Source: Lathyrus oleraceus
Taxonomy: Eukaryota > Streptophyta > Magnoliopsida > Fabales > Fabaceae
Reading direction: 5' to 3'
DNA: 64,000 nucleotides
Assembly (NCBI RefSeq): GCF_024323335.1
Contig: NC_066581.1
Location: 443,635,816-443,699,815, forward strand
Position numbers and translations under genes: made by a program
Notes under the pieces: model-generated
Databases searched by the model: none
The model's input: only the letters and a program-made list of their open reading frames with translations
Told to the model about the DNA's origin: nothing
Part shown: in pieces, positions 35,701-47,194 of the stretch
Position numbering within the stretch: the stretch's first letter is position 1
How the letters are laid out: the number at the start of each line of letters is the position of its first letter

Positions 35701-36770
35701 TGATAGCATAATGGTGGTATGATTATGATTTTAGGCTTGGAACAAATCATAAATGATATATGGAACATTTCCCAATTGGCCAAATCAAGAAAAAGTCAAA
35801 GAATCAAAAAGTCAAAGTTTGGTCAAACTTTGAATTTAAATGAAAAGGTCCAAAAATGCCATTTTGAATGGTAAGGTTTTAGGTCATGAAATTTATATTT
35901 TTGGAAAGAGGATGAAAAATGTGGTTTGTAGGAAAAAACCCCACCAAATTTGGCCTTATGGTTTGAGAGATATGGCTTGTTGAAGTTCAAAAATTGGTGA
36001 AAATGATTTGATCATATATTGACAACCACACATGGGATTTGAGAGTTCTTGGACTTTTTGAAAATGGGAGAACAAGATCTTCAACTTTCATGTTGGGCAA
36101 AAATTCATTTGGAGCTTGTATCATGATGTAAGTTTAAGATCAAGAAGTTTCCATTTTTGGCAGTTGAAATTACAGGTCCACTTTCTAATTTGGAAATTTT
36201 CTGATTGACTTGATTTTCTCCCATGATGAGGTTTGACATGATAGATGAGGCTTATACAAGCATGAATGAGCTCCTTCAAATCAATTCTATCCATCAAATT
36301 CTTGATTAAATCAACAGTTGACCAAGTTTGACTGTCTGTTGACTTTTCTAGGGTTTTGGATGACTGATGCACTTCTGATGAAATCCAAACCCTAATTCCT
36401 TGAGAACTTGACTTCAAATGATGTCTCAAGATGTATGAACCTTTGATTAATGATCATGATGCCCAAATTCTGCAAGAATGGCCATCATCCATTGCTTTGA
36501 CTGATCAATGACTGAGTTTGACCTAATTTCTGATGATTGCTTCAACTGCAAGCAACAAGGTTAGACTGACAATATTTTTGTACTTTTTTGGTTAATAAAC
36601 ATATGAAAGCAAAGATATACAAATGCAAGGTATGCTTGGTGATCAAGAAAACAAACCTACAAGGCAATCTACCCACTAGGAGGGGACAAAGGCATGCAAT
36701 GATCCTTGAGGTTATGATATAAATGATATGGGCCATGAGGGATCTTAGGGCCCAAAATTGGGGTCTTACA
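29758..36770 (-). repeat. Element C 5' LTR (7,013 bp)
   Basis: Near-identical partner of 15366-22378. The TATA-like box is at 35450-35461 (minus), so the transcript should start about 1.3-1.4 kb into the LTR. AATAAA with the PBS-like echo lies at 29828-29854, and the GGTGCCTAACACC box at 29953-29970. At 7 kb it is longer than the roughly 5-kb LTRs usual for Ogre. Confidence 0.93.
35450..35461 (-). promoter_or_regulatory. Putative TATA box of element C 5' LTR
   Basis: Minus strand CTACATAAAGCC, 1.3 kb from the LTR start, a distance similar to that of the TATA box in LTR D. Inferred from motif and position only. Confidence 0.4.
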
Positions 36771-36775
36771 GCAAT
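36771..36775. repeat. Target site duplication of element C, right copy (GCAAT)
   Basis: Identical to 15361-15365; the RT frame of B1 resumes here. Confidence 0.95.
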
Positions 36776-38751
36776 ATACCAGAGAGCTATGACCACTCTT
36801 TTTCATGATATGATGCATAAAGAGATTGAAGTTTATGTTGATGAAATGATTGCTAAATCAAGTGATGAAGAAGAGCATGTTGAGCATTTGTTGAAGTTAT
36901 TCCAGCGTTTGAGGAAATATAAACTCCGATTGAATCCCAATAAGTGTACTTTTGGTGTTCATTCTAGTAAGTTGTTGGGCTTTATTGTCAGTGAGACGGG
37001 TATTGAAGTTGATCCTGCAAAGGTCAAAGCAATACAAGAGATGTCTATGCCCGAAACTGAGAATCAAGTCAGAGGATTTCTGGGCCGCTTGAACTATATT
37101 TCAAGATTTATATCGCGTATGACTACCACATGTGCACCTATATTCAAGCTTCTTCGGAAAGATCAGTCTTGTGATTGGATTAAGGAATGCCAGAAAGCTT
37201 TTGATAGTATCAAAGAGTATCTGGTTGAGCCTTCGATTCTATCTCTGCTATTGAAGGAAGACCTTTGATCATCTATTTAATTGTGCTTGAAGAGAGTATG
37301 GGTTGTGTTCTTGGTCAGCAAGATATATCTGGAAAGAAAGAATATGCAATTTACTACCTCAGTAAGAAATTCACCGACTATGAGACTCGATATTCTATGC
37401 TTGAGAAGACATGTTGCGCATTGGCTTGGGCTACTAAACGTCTGCGCTAGTGTATGTTAAATCATATTACTTGGTTGATATCCAAAATGGATCCAATCAA
37501 GTATATTTTTGAGAAGTCTGCTTTAACAGGGAGGATTGCCCGTTGGCAGATGTTTTTGTTTGAGTATGATATTGAATACCGATCTCAAAAAGCAATTAAA
37601 GGTAGTGTCTTGGCTGACCATTTGACTCACCAACCTATTGAAAATTATGAGTCAGTGCAATATGACTTTCCCTACGAAGAGATTTTTTACTTGAAGATTA
37701 AAGATTGCGATGAACCATTGCTTAAAGAAGGGCCAGAACCTAGTTCCGTTGGGGTATGGTATTTGATGGAGGTGTTAATTCGTATGGTAGTGGCATTGGG
37801 GTGGTGATTATTACTCCTTAAGGAACTCATTTTCCGTTGACACCTAGATTGATCTTCAAGTGTACAAATAATATGGCTGAGTATGAAGCTTGCATTATGG
37901 GGCTTGAAGAGGCCATTGATCTCAGAATAAAATATCTTGACGTCTATGGAGATTTGACTTTGGTTGTGAACCAAATCAAAGGTGAATGGGAGACGAATAC
38001 ACCTGGTTTGATACCATATAAAGATTATGCGAGGGGGATATCAACTTTCTTTTCAAAGGTTGAGTTTCATCATATCCCTTGATATGAAAACTGGATGGCA
38101 GATGCTCTTGCAACGTTAGCTTCAATGATTCTGGTGAACTTTCGGAATGAAGTTTCTAATTTGACTGTGATGCATCTTGATAGGCCAACTCTTGTATTTG
38201 CAATTGAAGAAGTCAAAGATGAAAAGTCGTGGTATTATGATATCAAGTGTTTCCTCCAAAGACAAATTTACTCGTCTGGGACATCTTTGAAAGATAAAAA
38301 GACTTTAAGAAGATTGGCTGGTAACTTCTACCTGAATGGTGATGTGCTTTACAAGAGAAATTTCGACATGGTTTTGCTTGGATGCATGGATAGACATGAA
38401 GCAGACCTATTGATGACTAAAGTCCATGAAGGTTCCTTTGGTACTCATTCCAATGGACATGTTATGGCAAAGAAGATGTTGAGAGCAAGTTACTATTGGC
38501 TAACAATGGAATCTGACTGTTGCAAGTTTGTGAAGAAATGCTACAAGTGTCAAATTTATGCGGATAAGATTCATGTTCCTTCGACCTTGTTGAACGTAAT
38601 TTCCTCCCCATGGGCCTTCTCCATGTGGGGAATTGATATGATTGCCATGATTAAGCCCAAAGCTTCAAACGACATCGTTTCATTCTGGTGGCTATTGATT
38701 ACTTCACAAAGTGGGTTGAAGCGACATCATATGCAAATGTGACCAAGCAGG
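36771..38751 (+). pseudogene. RT, RNase H (two types) and integrase start, broken (B1)
   Basis: Continues RT after element C: YQRAMTTLFHDMMHKEIEVYVDEMIAKS (shown in parts: VYVDE at 36831-36845 replaces the catalytic YVDD), then LRLNPNKCTFGV, GFLGRLNYISRFI. Retroviral-type RNase H remains follow (ESMGCVLGQQD, IYYLSKKFTDYETRYS), then an archaeal-type RNase H segment (CTNNMAEYEACIMGLEEA, VYGDLTLVVNQIKGEW), as known for the Tat lineage. The integrase zinc region (HEGSFGTHSNGH...CYKCQ) and first catalytic Asp (WGIDMI) are present. The frame shifts at about 37262, about 37800 and about 38670, with stops such as TAG at 37448. LTR D cuts the integrase at 38751, before the second and third catalytic acids. 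Confidence 0.85.
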
Positions 38752-40266
38752 TGTAAGACCCCAATTTTGACCCTTAGATCCCTCATGCAATTTCATCATA
38801 AGAATTAGCATTGGGATCATACCTTGGCATCCTCCTTACCCCACTTTCATTGGGTTTGTTTTGGGAGAGATCACCAAGCTCTATGTGATTGTATCATACT
38901 TGCATATTATCATTTTACTAACCAAAATACCAAAAATATGTCTTTGTATTTGCCTAACTCTTTTGTAGGTAGGGCATGATCTCCATTGATCTATCAAGTT
39001 CATATCTAGGGTTTATGACCCTCATGACAAAGAGCACAACCATGAATTGATCCAAGAATGGTTATGAGCATCATGTATGAGTTCCATTGATTCCTATATG
39101 TTATATTGATCAATTTTTCTTCAAGAGTTTGAGGGTGATTTGCCTTCGAAACCCTAGTTTGACTGGGTATCTTGAGTAACTTCTCCAACAAGCAATCTCA
39201 CTAATTGATCAAATATCTCAAGGGAAACTTCAAAAATTCATCATCTTATTCATATATGATCTACCATGAGCCAAAAAAGTCCAAATAATTGAAGGTTAGC
39301 AAGTTGGTTGATGGTGGTTGGCCAGATGAATTCATCTGATCAAAACTGGGTCTCCCTAGACCCTATCTCCTACACTTTTCACCATATGATAATAATTCTA
39401 AGAGAAACATTACTCTAAATGACATTCCAAACAATTTTCATGTTGAGACCTAGAGCTAGTTTTGCTTGGAAAATCATTTTATATGTTGAAACATTATAGG
39501 TCATTTTGTCTAAACCCTAATTTGAAAGTCAACTTCCCAAGGCCATAACTTGATCAATTTTTATGATATGAAATATTTCCAAGTTTCACAATTATAGTCA
39601 AGTTGTCTAATTCAACTTTGATGTTTGGAGTGAAAGCAAATTCAACTTTTATGAGCATGTGATATGAGGTTACATTATAGGTCATTTTTGACCTATACCA
39701 TTGAACAAGTGATTTTTCCAAACATCAAAAATGAATAACTCTATCATTCCAAATCTAAACTACATGAAATTAGTGACCATTTTGAAGGTCTTTGAAAGAG
39801 ATACAACTTTGATGAAGACACATTTTTCATTTGAAGCTCACATAAAAAGTTAAGCCGGGTGGAATATTGAGATATATGGCTTGACACTTAGACAAATTTT
39901 TAACATGTTGAAATTTCCAAACTTCCACCTCAAAATTCTCCATTTTCCAAGCTCCAAATGAAAAGTGTTGAACATCAAACTTGTTCCCCTTGAAACAAGC
40001 TTTCCAAAGAACCCAAGTTCATGCATTTTAGATGAGGTTTGCTAGGTCTGCGCATGGCTTTAATAGAGTTGCATCTTTGGAAAGAATCAAGCTTCAAAAC
40101 TTCAGTTCCCTTTGCCTTGCTAATCAAGCTTTCATTCAGACTTCATTTGGAATGATTTTGGACCTTTTTGCATTGCTTCATGCGCCTGCACATGCCCATG
40201 CACTCGTTGCATCAACACTGCTAAAATTGGATAAATTTTGAAGTGTGGAAATATCATTCATTCATG

Positions 40267-40275
40267 CTATAAATA
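40267..40275 (+). promoter_or_regulatory. Putative TATA box in LTR D
   Basis: CTATAAATA 1.5 kb into the LTR, followed by a plausible start region about 30 bp on. The corresponding B2 site is a weaker ATAAATAAG at about 50758. Confidence 0.5.
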
Positions 40276-41795
40276 CATGCTCTCTGTGCTCATTTGAATC
40301 ACACCTTGCGCGCCAACTTTTCCCCCCATTGAAACCCTCATATTCTAAAGGAAAACTTGATAAATTTCAACTTGAAATTTGAGTTTGAATCTCAACTGTT
40401 GGAGATTCAAGAACTCCAGGATCCAAAGCCTTGAAACCTCTCTAATCATTTCCTGCTAGCTTCTCAAGTGTGATCAGATCGTGTTTGGAGTAAGCAGCAT
40501 CAAGAACTGCATGGCATTGAAGGTAATTTTCAGAAAACTTCATCTCTTCGATTCTCTCTTAATTCTACTCAATTCTCTTGGATCTTTGGTTATCTGAAGT
40601 CCTATCAATGTAGGCAAGAAGATTGAGTTGCTTAGAGGTCAAATCGAAGCAACTCAATTGACACACCTCAAAATTCAACTCCTCATATCTTTCTATATAT
40701 GTGGAGTTAGTTAAAATTGACGTCAGATTCGTGCTCTACGCCATTTTTTCTTTCAGATCATGTCCTCCCTTTTCATTTATGTGATGGTGATGACTGAACC
40801 AGTCTGGTGAGCCTCGCCTGAAAAGGTGACCAGAGGTCCAGCGCCGGTGTGTGCTGGACAGGTTCTGAGCCACATGATCATTCCAAAATGATTTAATCTC
40901 ACGCGTCCATTGTGAATATCAGGCGTGTGGATGAGTTGACTAGCGTGCATCATGGAACGCGCGTTCTAGGCCACTTGACCTGCCACCTCAATTAATGAGG
41001 GAGATCAAGTGGCTCTCGTTTTTTGCTATTTTCTGATTTTCATTTTAATCCTTTTATTTTCATTAATTCATATTAATTTTAATATTGATCCAAAAAATAT
41101 GAGAGTTTCACCAAAAAAATTCAAATAATTTCCTATTTCATATTCTGAATTAAAACTATTTTTTGGATCATTCTTAATATTTTTCATGATTTAATTGATT
41201 TTGTGAATATTTTTAATTGTTTAAAAATACTTTTAAGTCTTTAAAAATTCTGAAATTTTTTCTCCAAGGTCCTTTGACCTTGTTTGACCTATGATAAATC
41301 TCATGGCAATTTATTTGGTGTTTTGATGAGGTTTTAGGAATTTGACAAACCATATTTAATTTAAATGTCTTATTTTAGTATTCTTAATTTGAATAAATGC
41401 CAAATAATTTTGTTGACCAATTGTGATGACTTGTTTGAGTTTGACTCTTGTTGTTGGGCCTTAGTCAAGGTTGATTTGACTTTGTCAAGTTAATATCATT
41501 GGATTTAGGGATTTGATGGAATGTACATTCCATCTCCCAAAATGAATGGATGATATTAATTTGGTAAAATTCCTTCTTTGACCAATTTGAGTTTTGATCC
41601 ATTTCCCTCCCTCTTCGTCTCACTCCCTTTCTTTATGCATCCATCTCATTTGGCCTATGATATCTCAAAGTCCTAAGGCTAGTTGATTGAAAAATCAACA
41701 TAAGTATGGATGAGATTAGACCACCTCTTTTGCATATTCTTTTTGTGTGTGGTATGTTTCATGAGCAACGTCCATTATATTATGTCTCTAACATG

Positions 41796-41800
41796 GATTA
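41796..41800. repeat. Target site duplication of element E, left (GATTA)
   Basis: GATTA, repeated at 48027-48031. Removing E and one copy restores LTR D collinear with B2. Confidence 0.95.
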
Positions 41801-42308
41801 TGATATGCACTAACCTTTGAGACTTATGCATTTCCTTCAAAATTCCTGAAACAACTTTGTTAACTTTTGGAATATTAATTCTTTTGTGACTCAGAGGAAG
41901 TAATTTGCCTTATAATTGAAAGCAAAAGGTTTCAGCCACTAATTATCATGATAGTGGGTTGAGTTATTACAAAGAAAGTGCAAAATAAAGAAGAGATAGC
42001 GGGGTTCTTGAAAGGGCAGAATAATGGCAATTCTTTATTTACCATTTCTCTTGCAATTTTCGTCCATTATAGTGTGGTTATTGGTATTTCCTTTATTTTT
42101 ATTTATTTATGCATTATTGGGCCTTTTATCACATGCTTGGATGATAAGAATAAACTTGGGCTCTTTTTCTTCAATCTGGCCCATGCATTCTATTGACTTG
42201 ATCATGAAGTGAACTAAAGCATCATTAACTCTTCTTGCACGTGCCCTTGTCATAGGACCTCCTAAGCTTTGCATTGTATCATTTATGTCTTGGATTATGT
42301 CCTCATCA
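41801..42308 (-). repeat. Element E 3' LTR (508 bp, with 324-bp deletion)
   Basis: Same ends as the 5' LTR (832 bp) but lacks the part equivalent to 47317-47640; the junction is at about 41922/41923. About ten base differences, mostly C/T, are visible over the shared 500 bp. The last 67 codons of pol lie in it. Confidence 0.88.
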
Positions 42309-45300
42309 TTCCCTCCTTCTTGAAAAGAATTCGACCTCGAATTTAGACCATCATCACCTACATCAAAAGGAGATAAATCAGCCACATTAAAAGTAGTACT
42401 TACCCCATACTCACCTGGAAGTTCTATTTTGTAGGCATTGTCATTGATCCTTGAAAGTACTTGAAATGGTCCATCTCCCCTAGGTTGAAGTTTGGACTTC
42501 CTTTGTGATGGGAATCTCTCTTTTCTCATATGTATCCAAACCCAATCCCCGGGTTCAAAAATAACTTTCTTTCGCCCTTTGTTTGCACTTTTTGCATAAC
42601 TTTTATTTTTCTTTTCAATTTGCAATTTTACTTGTTCATGCAATTTTCTCACAAATTCAGCCTTAGCTTTCCCATCTTTATGCTTCAAAATAGATGTGTT
42701 AGGCAATGGTAACAAATCAAGAGGTGTTAAAGGATTAAAACCATAGACAATCTCGAAAGGTAATTGTTGTGTAGTGCTATGGAGAGCCCTATTATAAGCA
42801 AACTCTACATGAGGTAACCATTCCTCCCACATTTTTAAATTCTTTTTAAGAACAACCCTAAGAAGAGTAGAAAAAGTTCTATTTACTACTTCAGTTTGTC
42901 CATCTGTTTGGGGATGACAAGTAGTGGAAAATAATAACTTTGTACCCACCTTTCCCCATAAAGTCCTCCAAAAATGGCTTAAGAACTTGGAGTCACGATT
43001 AGAGACAATGCTCCTTGGTAAGCCATGTAGGCGCACCACTTCCTTAAAGAACAAATCAGCAACATGACACGCATCATCCACCTTTTTACATGGAATAAAA
43101 TGTGCCATTTTTGAAAACCTGTCCATAACTAAAAAAATAGAATCTTTGCCATTCTTTGTTCTAGGCAGCCCCAAAACAAAGTCCATGGAAATGTCAATCC
43201 AGGGAAATTCAGGTACAGGCAAAAGAGTATACAAACCATGAGGCATAACTTTTGATTTAGCCTTTTTACACACAATGCATCTTTCACAAAGCTTTTGGAC
43301 ATCAATTTTCATGTGAGGCCAATAAAAATGTTCTTTTAAGAATTCTAGAGTTTTAGAAACCCCAAAATGACCCATTAGTCCTCCCTCATGCGCCTCTTTT
43401 ACATGTAATTCTCTAATGGAACCTTTAGGCACACATAGTTTTTTTCCTTTAAATAAATAACCATTGTGCCTAAAATACCCATTGAAGGCAGTATGCTCAC
43501 AAGCTAAAAAATTTGAAGAAAATTCAAGGTCACTTTTATACAAATTTTTAATATGCTCAAGACCAAAAACTTTTGTTTCAAGAGTAGAAAGCAAGACACG
43601 TCTTCTTGAGAGTGCATCTGCCACAACATTAGATTTACCTTTCTTATGCTTGATTACATAAGGAAATTGTTCAAGAAACTCAACCCACTTGGCATGCCTC
43701 TTATTCAACTTACCTTGTCCCTTCAAATGTTTCAAGGATTCGTGATCACTATGAATGACAAACTCTTTGGGCAGCAAGTAATGTTGCCAAATTTGTAGTG
43801 CTCTTACCAAGGAATACAATTCCTTATCATATGTAGAATAATTAAGGGCAGCCCCTTTTAGCTTTTCACTAAAATAAGCAAGTGGATGACCTTCCTGCAA
43901 CAAAACAGCTCCAATTCCCACATTAGATGCATCACATTCAATTTCAAAAGATTTAGAAAAATTAGGCAATGCAAGAATTGGTGCTTGCGTGAGCTTTTCC
44001 TTTAGGGCAGCAAAGGCTTGCTCTTGTTTTTCACCCCATTTAAAACCAACATCCTTTTTAACAATTTCATTGAGGGGTGCTGCCAAGGTACTAAAGTCCT
44101 TCACAAACCTCCTATAAAAACTAGCCAAACCATGAAAGCTTCTTACCTCACTTACATTTTTGGGAAGAGGCCACTCTCGAATGGCTTTCACCTTTTCCTC
44201 ATCAACGTGGACTCCTTTAGAGCTTACAATGTAACCTAAGAAAATCACATGATCGGTGCAAAAGACACATTTTTCTAGGTTGGCATACAAATTTTCATAT
44301 CTTAGCACTTGCAAAACAACCCTTAAATGAATGCAATGATCATCTAAGTTCTTGCTATAAATCAAAATATCATCAAAATACACAACAACAAACTTACCCA
44401 AGAACTCCCTTAACACATGGTTCATTAGTCTCATGAAAGTACTAGGTGCATTAGTTAATCCAAAAGGCATAACCATCCACTCATACAAACCAAATTTTGT
44501 TTTAAAAGCAGTTTTCCATTCATCCCCTTCCCTTATTCTAATTTGGTGATATCCACTTTTCAAATCAATTTTAGAAAATAAGCATGCACCAAACAATTCA
44601 TCAAGCAAATCATCTAGTCTAGGAATAGGATGCCTATATTTAATGGTAATATTGTTAATGGCCCTACAATCAGTGCACATCCTCCAACTACCATCCTTTT
44701 TAGGGACTAGAAAAATAGGGACAGCACAAAGACTTAAACTTTCTCTTACCCATCCTTTACTTATCAATTCAGCAACTTGCCTTTGTATCTCTTGAGTTTG
44801 TTGTGGATTGCTTCTATATGCTAGCCTATTAGGCAAAGATGCTCCTGGATTGAGATCAATATGATGTTCAATTCCTCTTATAGGTGGTAAACCACTTGGC
44901 ACCTCTTCCAGAAACAATTCTTTAAATTCCTGCAAAAGAGACTCAACACAATTTGGCAAATTGTTTTCATTAGAAATAGTGGTTAGCAAAGGCACCTCCT
45001 TGCAAAAGAGCAAGTACAAAGGCTGGTGTGACACAATTGCTTTTTTCACATCTCTTTTTTTTGCAATTAAACTTTGTTTCTTTTCTCTTTTATCATTCTT
45101 TTTCTTTTCATTCTTTTCTTTTTCTTTTTCTTTTTCTTTTTCTTTTTCTTTTTCTTTTTCTTTTTCTTTTCTTTCTTGATCATATTTTTCTCTCATTTTT
45201 CTTTGATCTTCTCTCACCTCACTAGGATTTAACGGTACAAGATTGATCTTTTGATCATGATACATAAAAGAGTACTTATTGGAGTATCCATCATGATTGG

Positions 45301-45748
45301 CTTTTCTATCAAATTGCCAAGGCCTACCTAATAACAAATGACTAGCTTCCATTGGTACTACATCACACAACACTACATCCTCATATTTTCCAATTTTAAA
45401 ACAAATCTCAACTTGTTTATTAACAAGCATTTCTACAATTTCATTAAGCCATTGGAGTTTGTAAGGCTTAGGGTGAGGTTTTGTTTCCAATTTTAGTTTA
45501 GAAACCAGACGCGTGCTTGCAACATTTGTACAACTTCCTCCATCAATTATTAAAGAACAAACATTTCCTTGCACAAAGCATCTTGTATGAAAAAGGTTTT
45601 CTCTTTGACTTGTATCCTCCTCCTTTATTTGGCTTCCCAACATTCTTCTCACCATGAGTAAATCTCCACTAGGTATTTCTTCCTCAAACTCCTCATCATA
45701 ATCATCATCCTCCTCTTCAACAATTTCTTCATTTTCTTCCATAAGCAT
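42107..45748 (-). CDS. Element E Pol: protease, RT, RNase H, integrase (open 1,213-codon frame)
   Basis: Domains in order with residue numbers from the ATG at 45748: protease active site [13 protein letters not shown] (about 66-78) and LLLGRPW (about 138-144); a Lys/Glu repeat linker (about 190-215); RT with [12 protein letters not shown] (about 427-438) and catalytic YFDD (457-460); RNase H ECDAS (604-608); integrase zinc region H787, H794, C824, C827; catalytic core D856 and E953; GPF-type C-terminus; end [12 protein letters not shown] and PMTRARARR. The second integrase acid is changed: the usual SDRD reads SNRD (N917, codon 43000-42998), 36 residues before E953, so integration activity is probably lost. 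The ATG is not the natural start: the frame is continuous with gag upstream, interrupted only by stops. No frameshift is seen in 3.6 kb. Confidence 0.9.
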   Translation of the reverse strand: MLMEENEEIVEEEDDDYDEEFEEEIPSGDLLMVRRMLGSQIKEEDTSQRENLFHTRCFVQGNVCSLIIDGGSCTNVASTRLVSKLKLETKPHPKPYKLQWLNEIVEMLVNKQVEICFKIGKYEDVVLCDVVPMEASHLLLGRPWQFDRKANHDGYSNKYSFMYHDQKINLVPLNPSEVREDQRKMREKYDQERKEKEKEKEKEKEKEKEKEKNEKKKNDKREKKQSLIAKKRDVKKAIVSHQPLYLLFCKEVPLLTTISNENNLPNCVESLLQEFKELFLEEVPSGLPPIRGIEHHIDLNPGASLPNRLAYRSNPQQTQEIQRQVAELISKGWVRESLSLCAVPIFLVPKKDGSWRMCTDCRAINNITIKYRHPIPRLDDLLDELFGACLFSKIDLKSGYHQIRIREGDEWKTAFKTKFGLYEWMVMPFGLTNAPSTFMRLMNHVLREFLGKFVVVYFDDILIYSKNLDDHCIHLRVVLQVLRYENLYANLEKCVFCTDHVIFLGYIVSSKGVHVDEEKVKAIREWPLPKNVSEVRSFHGLASFYRRFVKDFSTLAAPLNEIVKKDVGFKWGEKQEQAFAALKEKLTQAPILALPNFSKSFEIECDASNVGIGAVLLQEGHPLAYFSEKLKGAALNYSTYDKELYSLVRALQIWQHYLLPKEFVIHSDHESLKHLKGQGKLNKRHAKWVEFLEQFPYVIKHKKGKSNVVADALSRRRVLLSTLETKVFGLEHIKNLYKSDLEFSSNFLACEHTAFNGYFRHNGYLFKGKKLCVPKGSIRELHVKEAHEGGLMGHFGVSKTLEFLKEHFYWPHMKIDVQKLCERCIVCKKAKSKVMPHGLYTLLPVPEFPWIDISMDFVLGLPRTKNGKDSIFLVMDRFSKMAHFIPCKKVDDACHVADLFFKEVVRLHGLPRSIVSNRDSKFLSHFWRTLWGKVGTKLLFSTTCHPQTDGQTEVVNRTFSTLLRVVLKKNLKMWEEWLPHVEFAYNRALHSTTQQLPFEIVYGFNPLTPLDLLPLPNTSILKHKDGKAKAEFVRKLHEQVKLQIEKKNKSYAKSANKGRKKVIFEPGDWVWIHMRKERFPSQRKSKLQPRGDGPFQVLSRINDNAYKIELPGEYGVSTTFNVADLSPFDVGDDGLNSRSNSFQEGGNDEDIIQDINDTMQSLGGPMTRARARRVNDALVHFMIKSIECMGQIEEKEPKFILIIQACDKRPNNA
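45107..45172. repeat. Hexanucleotide repeat (TTTTTC)n encoding Lys-Glu
   Basis: About eleven units of the hexamer, in frame with pol of element E as alternating Lys and Glu between protease and RT. It is a likely site of length variation that keeps the frame. Confidence 0.85.
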
Positions 45749-46687
45749 AGTTCTCTTTGTTGGACATTGAGATGCAATATGTCCTTGGCCTTGACACTTG
45801 AAACACTTAACACTTTTGTTAGTTGAAACACTTGAAGAAGAAGATGTAATAGTTTTACCTTTGTTTTCAACCGTGGCTTCCTTAGATGATGAAGCACCCT
45901 CCTTCTTTGTTTTGTCGTTTCAACTTTGAGAATTGAAAGTGGTGGAATTTCTCCTTGCTTGGCTCTTTCTTTTGAGTTGTTATTCTACTTTGATAGCTTG
46001 GTGTACCAATTCATCCATTTCAACATAGTGATGAAGTTCCACTATGTCACTAATGTTATGATTTAGACCATGGAGAAATCTAGCCATGGTTGCTTCATCG
46101 TCCTCCTCTACATTAGCTCTAATTTTGTGAACTTCCATCTCCTTGAAATATTCTTCAACACGTTTAGAACCTTGAGTGAGTCTTTGCAATTTGTTGTGCA
46201 ATTCCCTATGATAATAGGAAGGGACAAACCTTCTCCTCATGATTCTTTTCATCTCTTCCCAAGTATCAATTGGTCATTCTGCATACCTCCTTCTATCTTT
46301 GGTCAATTGATCCCACCAAACTAAGGCATACTCCTTGAACTCAATAGAAGCAACCTGCACTTTTTCAAGATTAGAATAATTGTGACAATTAAAAATTTGT
46401 TCAAGTTTAGTCTCCCATTCTATATAAGCCTCCGGCTCACTCTTCCCAACAAAAGTTGGAACTTTAATTTTTATGCCCCTCAAATTATCTCCCCCTTGTC
46501 TCCTTCTACGTCTTCTTTCCTCCTCATCACCACTACCATCATTAGAATTTTGGGGCCTCGTTTCCAACTCATCAATTCTTTGTTGAAGTTGTTCACCTTG
46601 TTCTCTTAACAATCTTTCAAAATTGTCACGCATGGCTGCGATCTGAACAGTTAAAGCTGATGTTCTAGGTGAAGGTGGACTAGACAT
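45749..46687 (-). pseudogene. Element E Gag with three in-frame stops
   Basis: Starts MSSPPSPRTSALTVQIAAMR at 46687, in the same frame as pol. Gag domain: KIKVPTFVGKSEPEAYIEWE, YALVWWDQL, and RRRFVPSYYHRELHNKLQRL. A CCHC zinc knuckle [14 protein letters not shown] lies just before the pol ATG at about 45755-45800. Stops at 46276-46274 (TGA), 45982-45980 (TAA) and 45922-45920 (TGA) break it; each could come from a single C-to-T or G-to-A change. No frameshift separates the pieces. Confidence 0.85.
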
Positions 46688-47172
46688 AATTGTGAAATAT
46701 TTGTGAAATTAGGAACAAGTGTTTAAAAATGGACCTCACCACTCTACTCACGTGTTTACACTCAATCACTCGTGTTTCACTCAATTTTTTTTTTGGCTTT
46801 TTTTTTTAATAATAAAAACACTCTGCCTTTTACCACTCAATTTGCTCTTTTAGTTCTTTAGAGAAATCAAAATGAATCAACACAAAGAAATCAATTTCAG
46901 ATGATAATCAACACACAAAAAACTTAATAAAACAGCAAACAAACAAAAAAAAAAGACTCTAAAACAAAGGAATCCAGGAGAATTTTAAGAGTGTGGCAAG
47001 AAAAAAAATAGATTTTTTTTTTAATTACAATCTTTAACAATCAGATCCTTTTTTTAAAATTTTTTTTTTCTTATACCCCTTTTTTTTCGAATTTTTTTTA
47101 TAATGATAAATGGATAATAATGAAGAACAAGAATATAGACAATTTACCACATTTCGGCCCCTTATTTTTTTT
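46688..47172 (-). other. Leader of element E (non-coding)
   Basis: AT-rich stretch between gag and PBS with several homopolymer runs (for example 46780-46812, 47010-47100). No gene is seen. Confidence 0.6.
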
Positions 47173-47192
47173 GGAATATGCTCTGATTACCA
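47173..47192 (-). other. Primer binding site of element E (tRNA-Met type)
   Basis: Minus strand TGGTAATCAGAGCATATTCC beside the LTR start at 47195; it differs from the initiator tRNA-Met complement TGGTATCAGAGC by one extra A. Confidence 0.75.
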
Positions 47193-47194
47193 CT

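Larger units (their letters stand above)
15366..36770 (-). mobile_element. Element C: complete 21.4-kb non-autonomous Ogre-like retrotransposon
   Basis: Both ends are exact: 5-bp duplication GCAAT on each side, with terminal TG...CA. The two LTRs are 7,013 bp each at a constant offset of 14,392, so there are no length differences. By eye I found about seven base differences, at 19221, 19430, about 19975, about 19986, about 20109, about 21627 and about 21774. The element reads on the minus strand: 5' LTR 36770-29758, PBS, leader, remnants of protease, intron and RT start, integrase C-terminus, a 4.8-kb 3' spacer, PPT, 3' LTR 22378-15366. ORF1, gag, most of protease, RT core, RNase H and the integrase core are missing. 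Recent insertion of such a copy implies mobilisation by a related autonomous element. Confidence 0.93.
7044..38751 (+). mobile_element. Degraded family B Ogre-like element B1 (interrupted)
   Basis: Plus-strand order: 3' part of the 5' LTR, tRNA-Arg-type PBS, leader, ORF1, gag-pro, intron, RT, RNase H (two kinds), integrase start. The RT is split by element C (15366-36770) and the integrase is cut at 38751 by LTR D. All genes carry stops and frameshifts, so the copy is dead. Its 5' LTR start lies beyond the A-minus insertion on the left. Confidence 0.85.
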
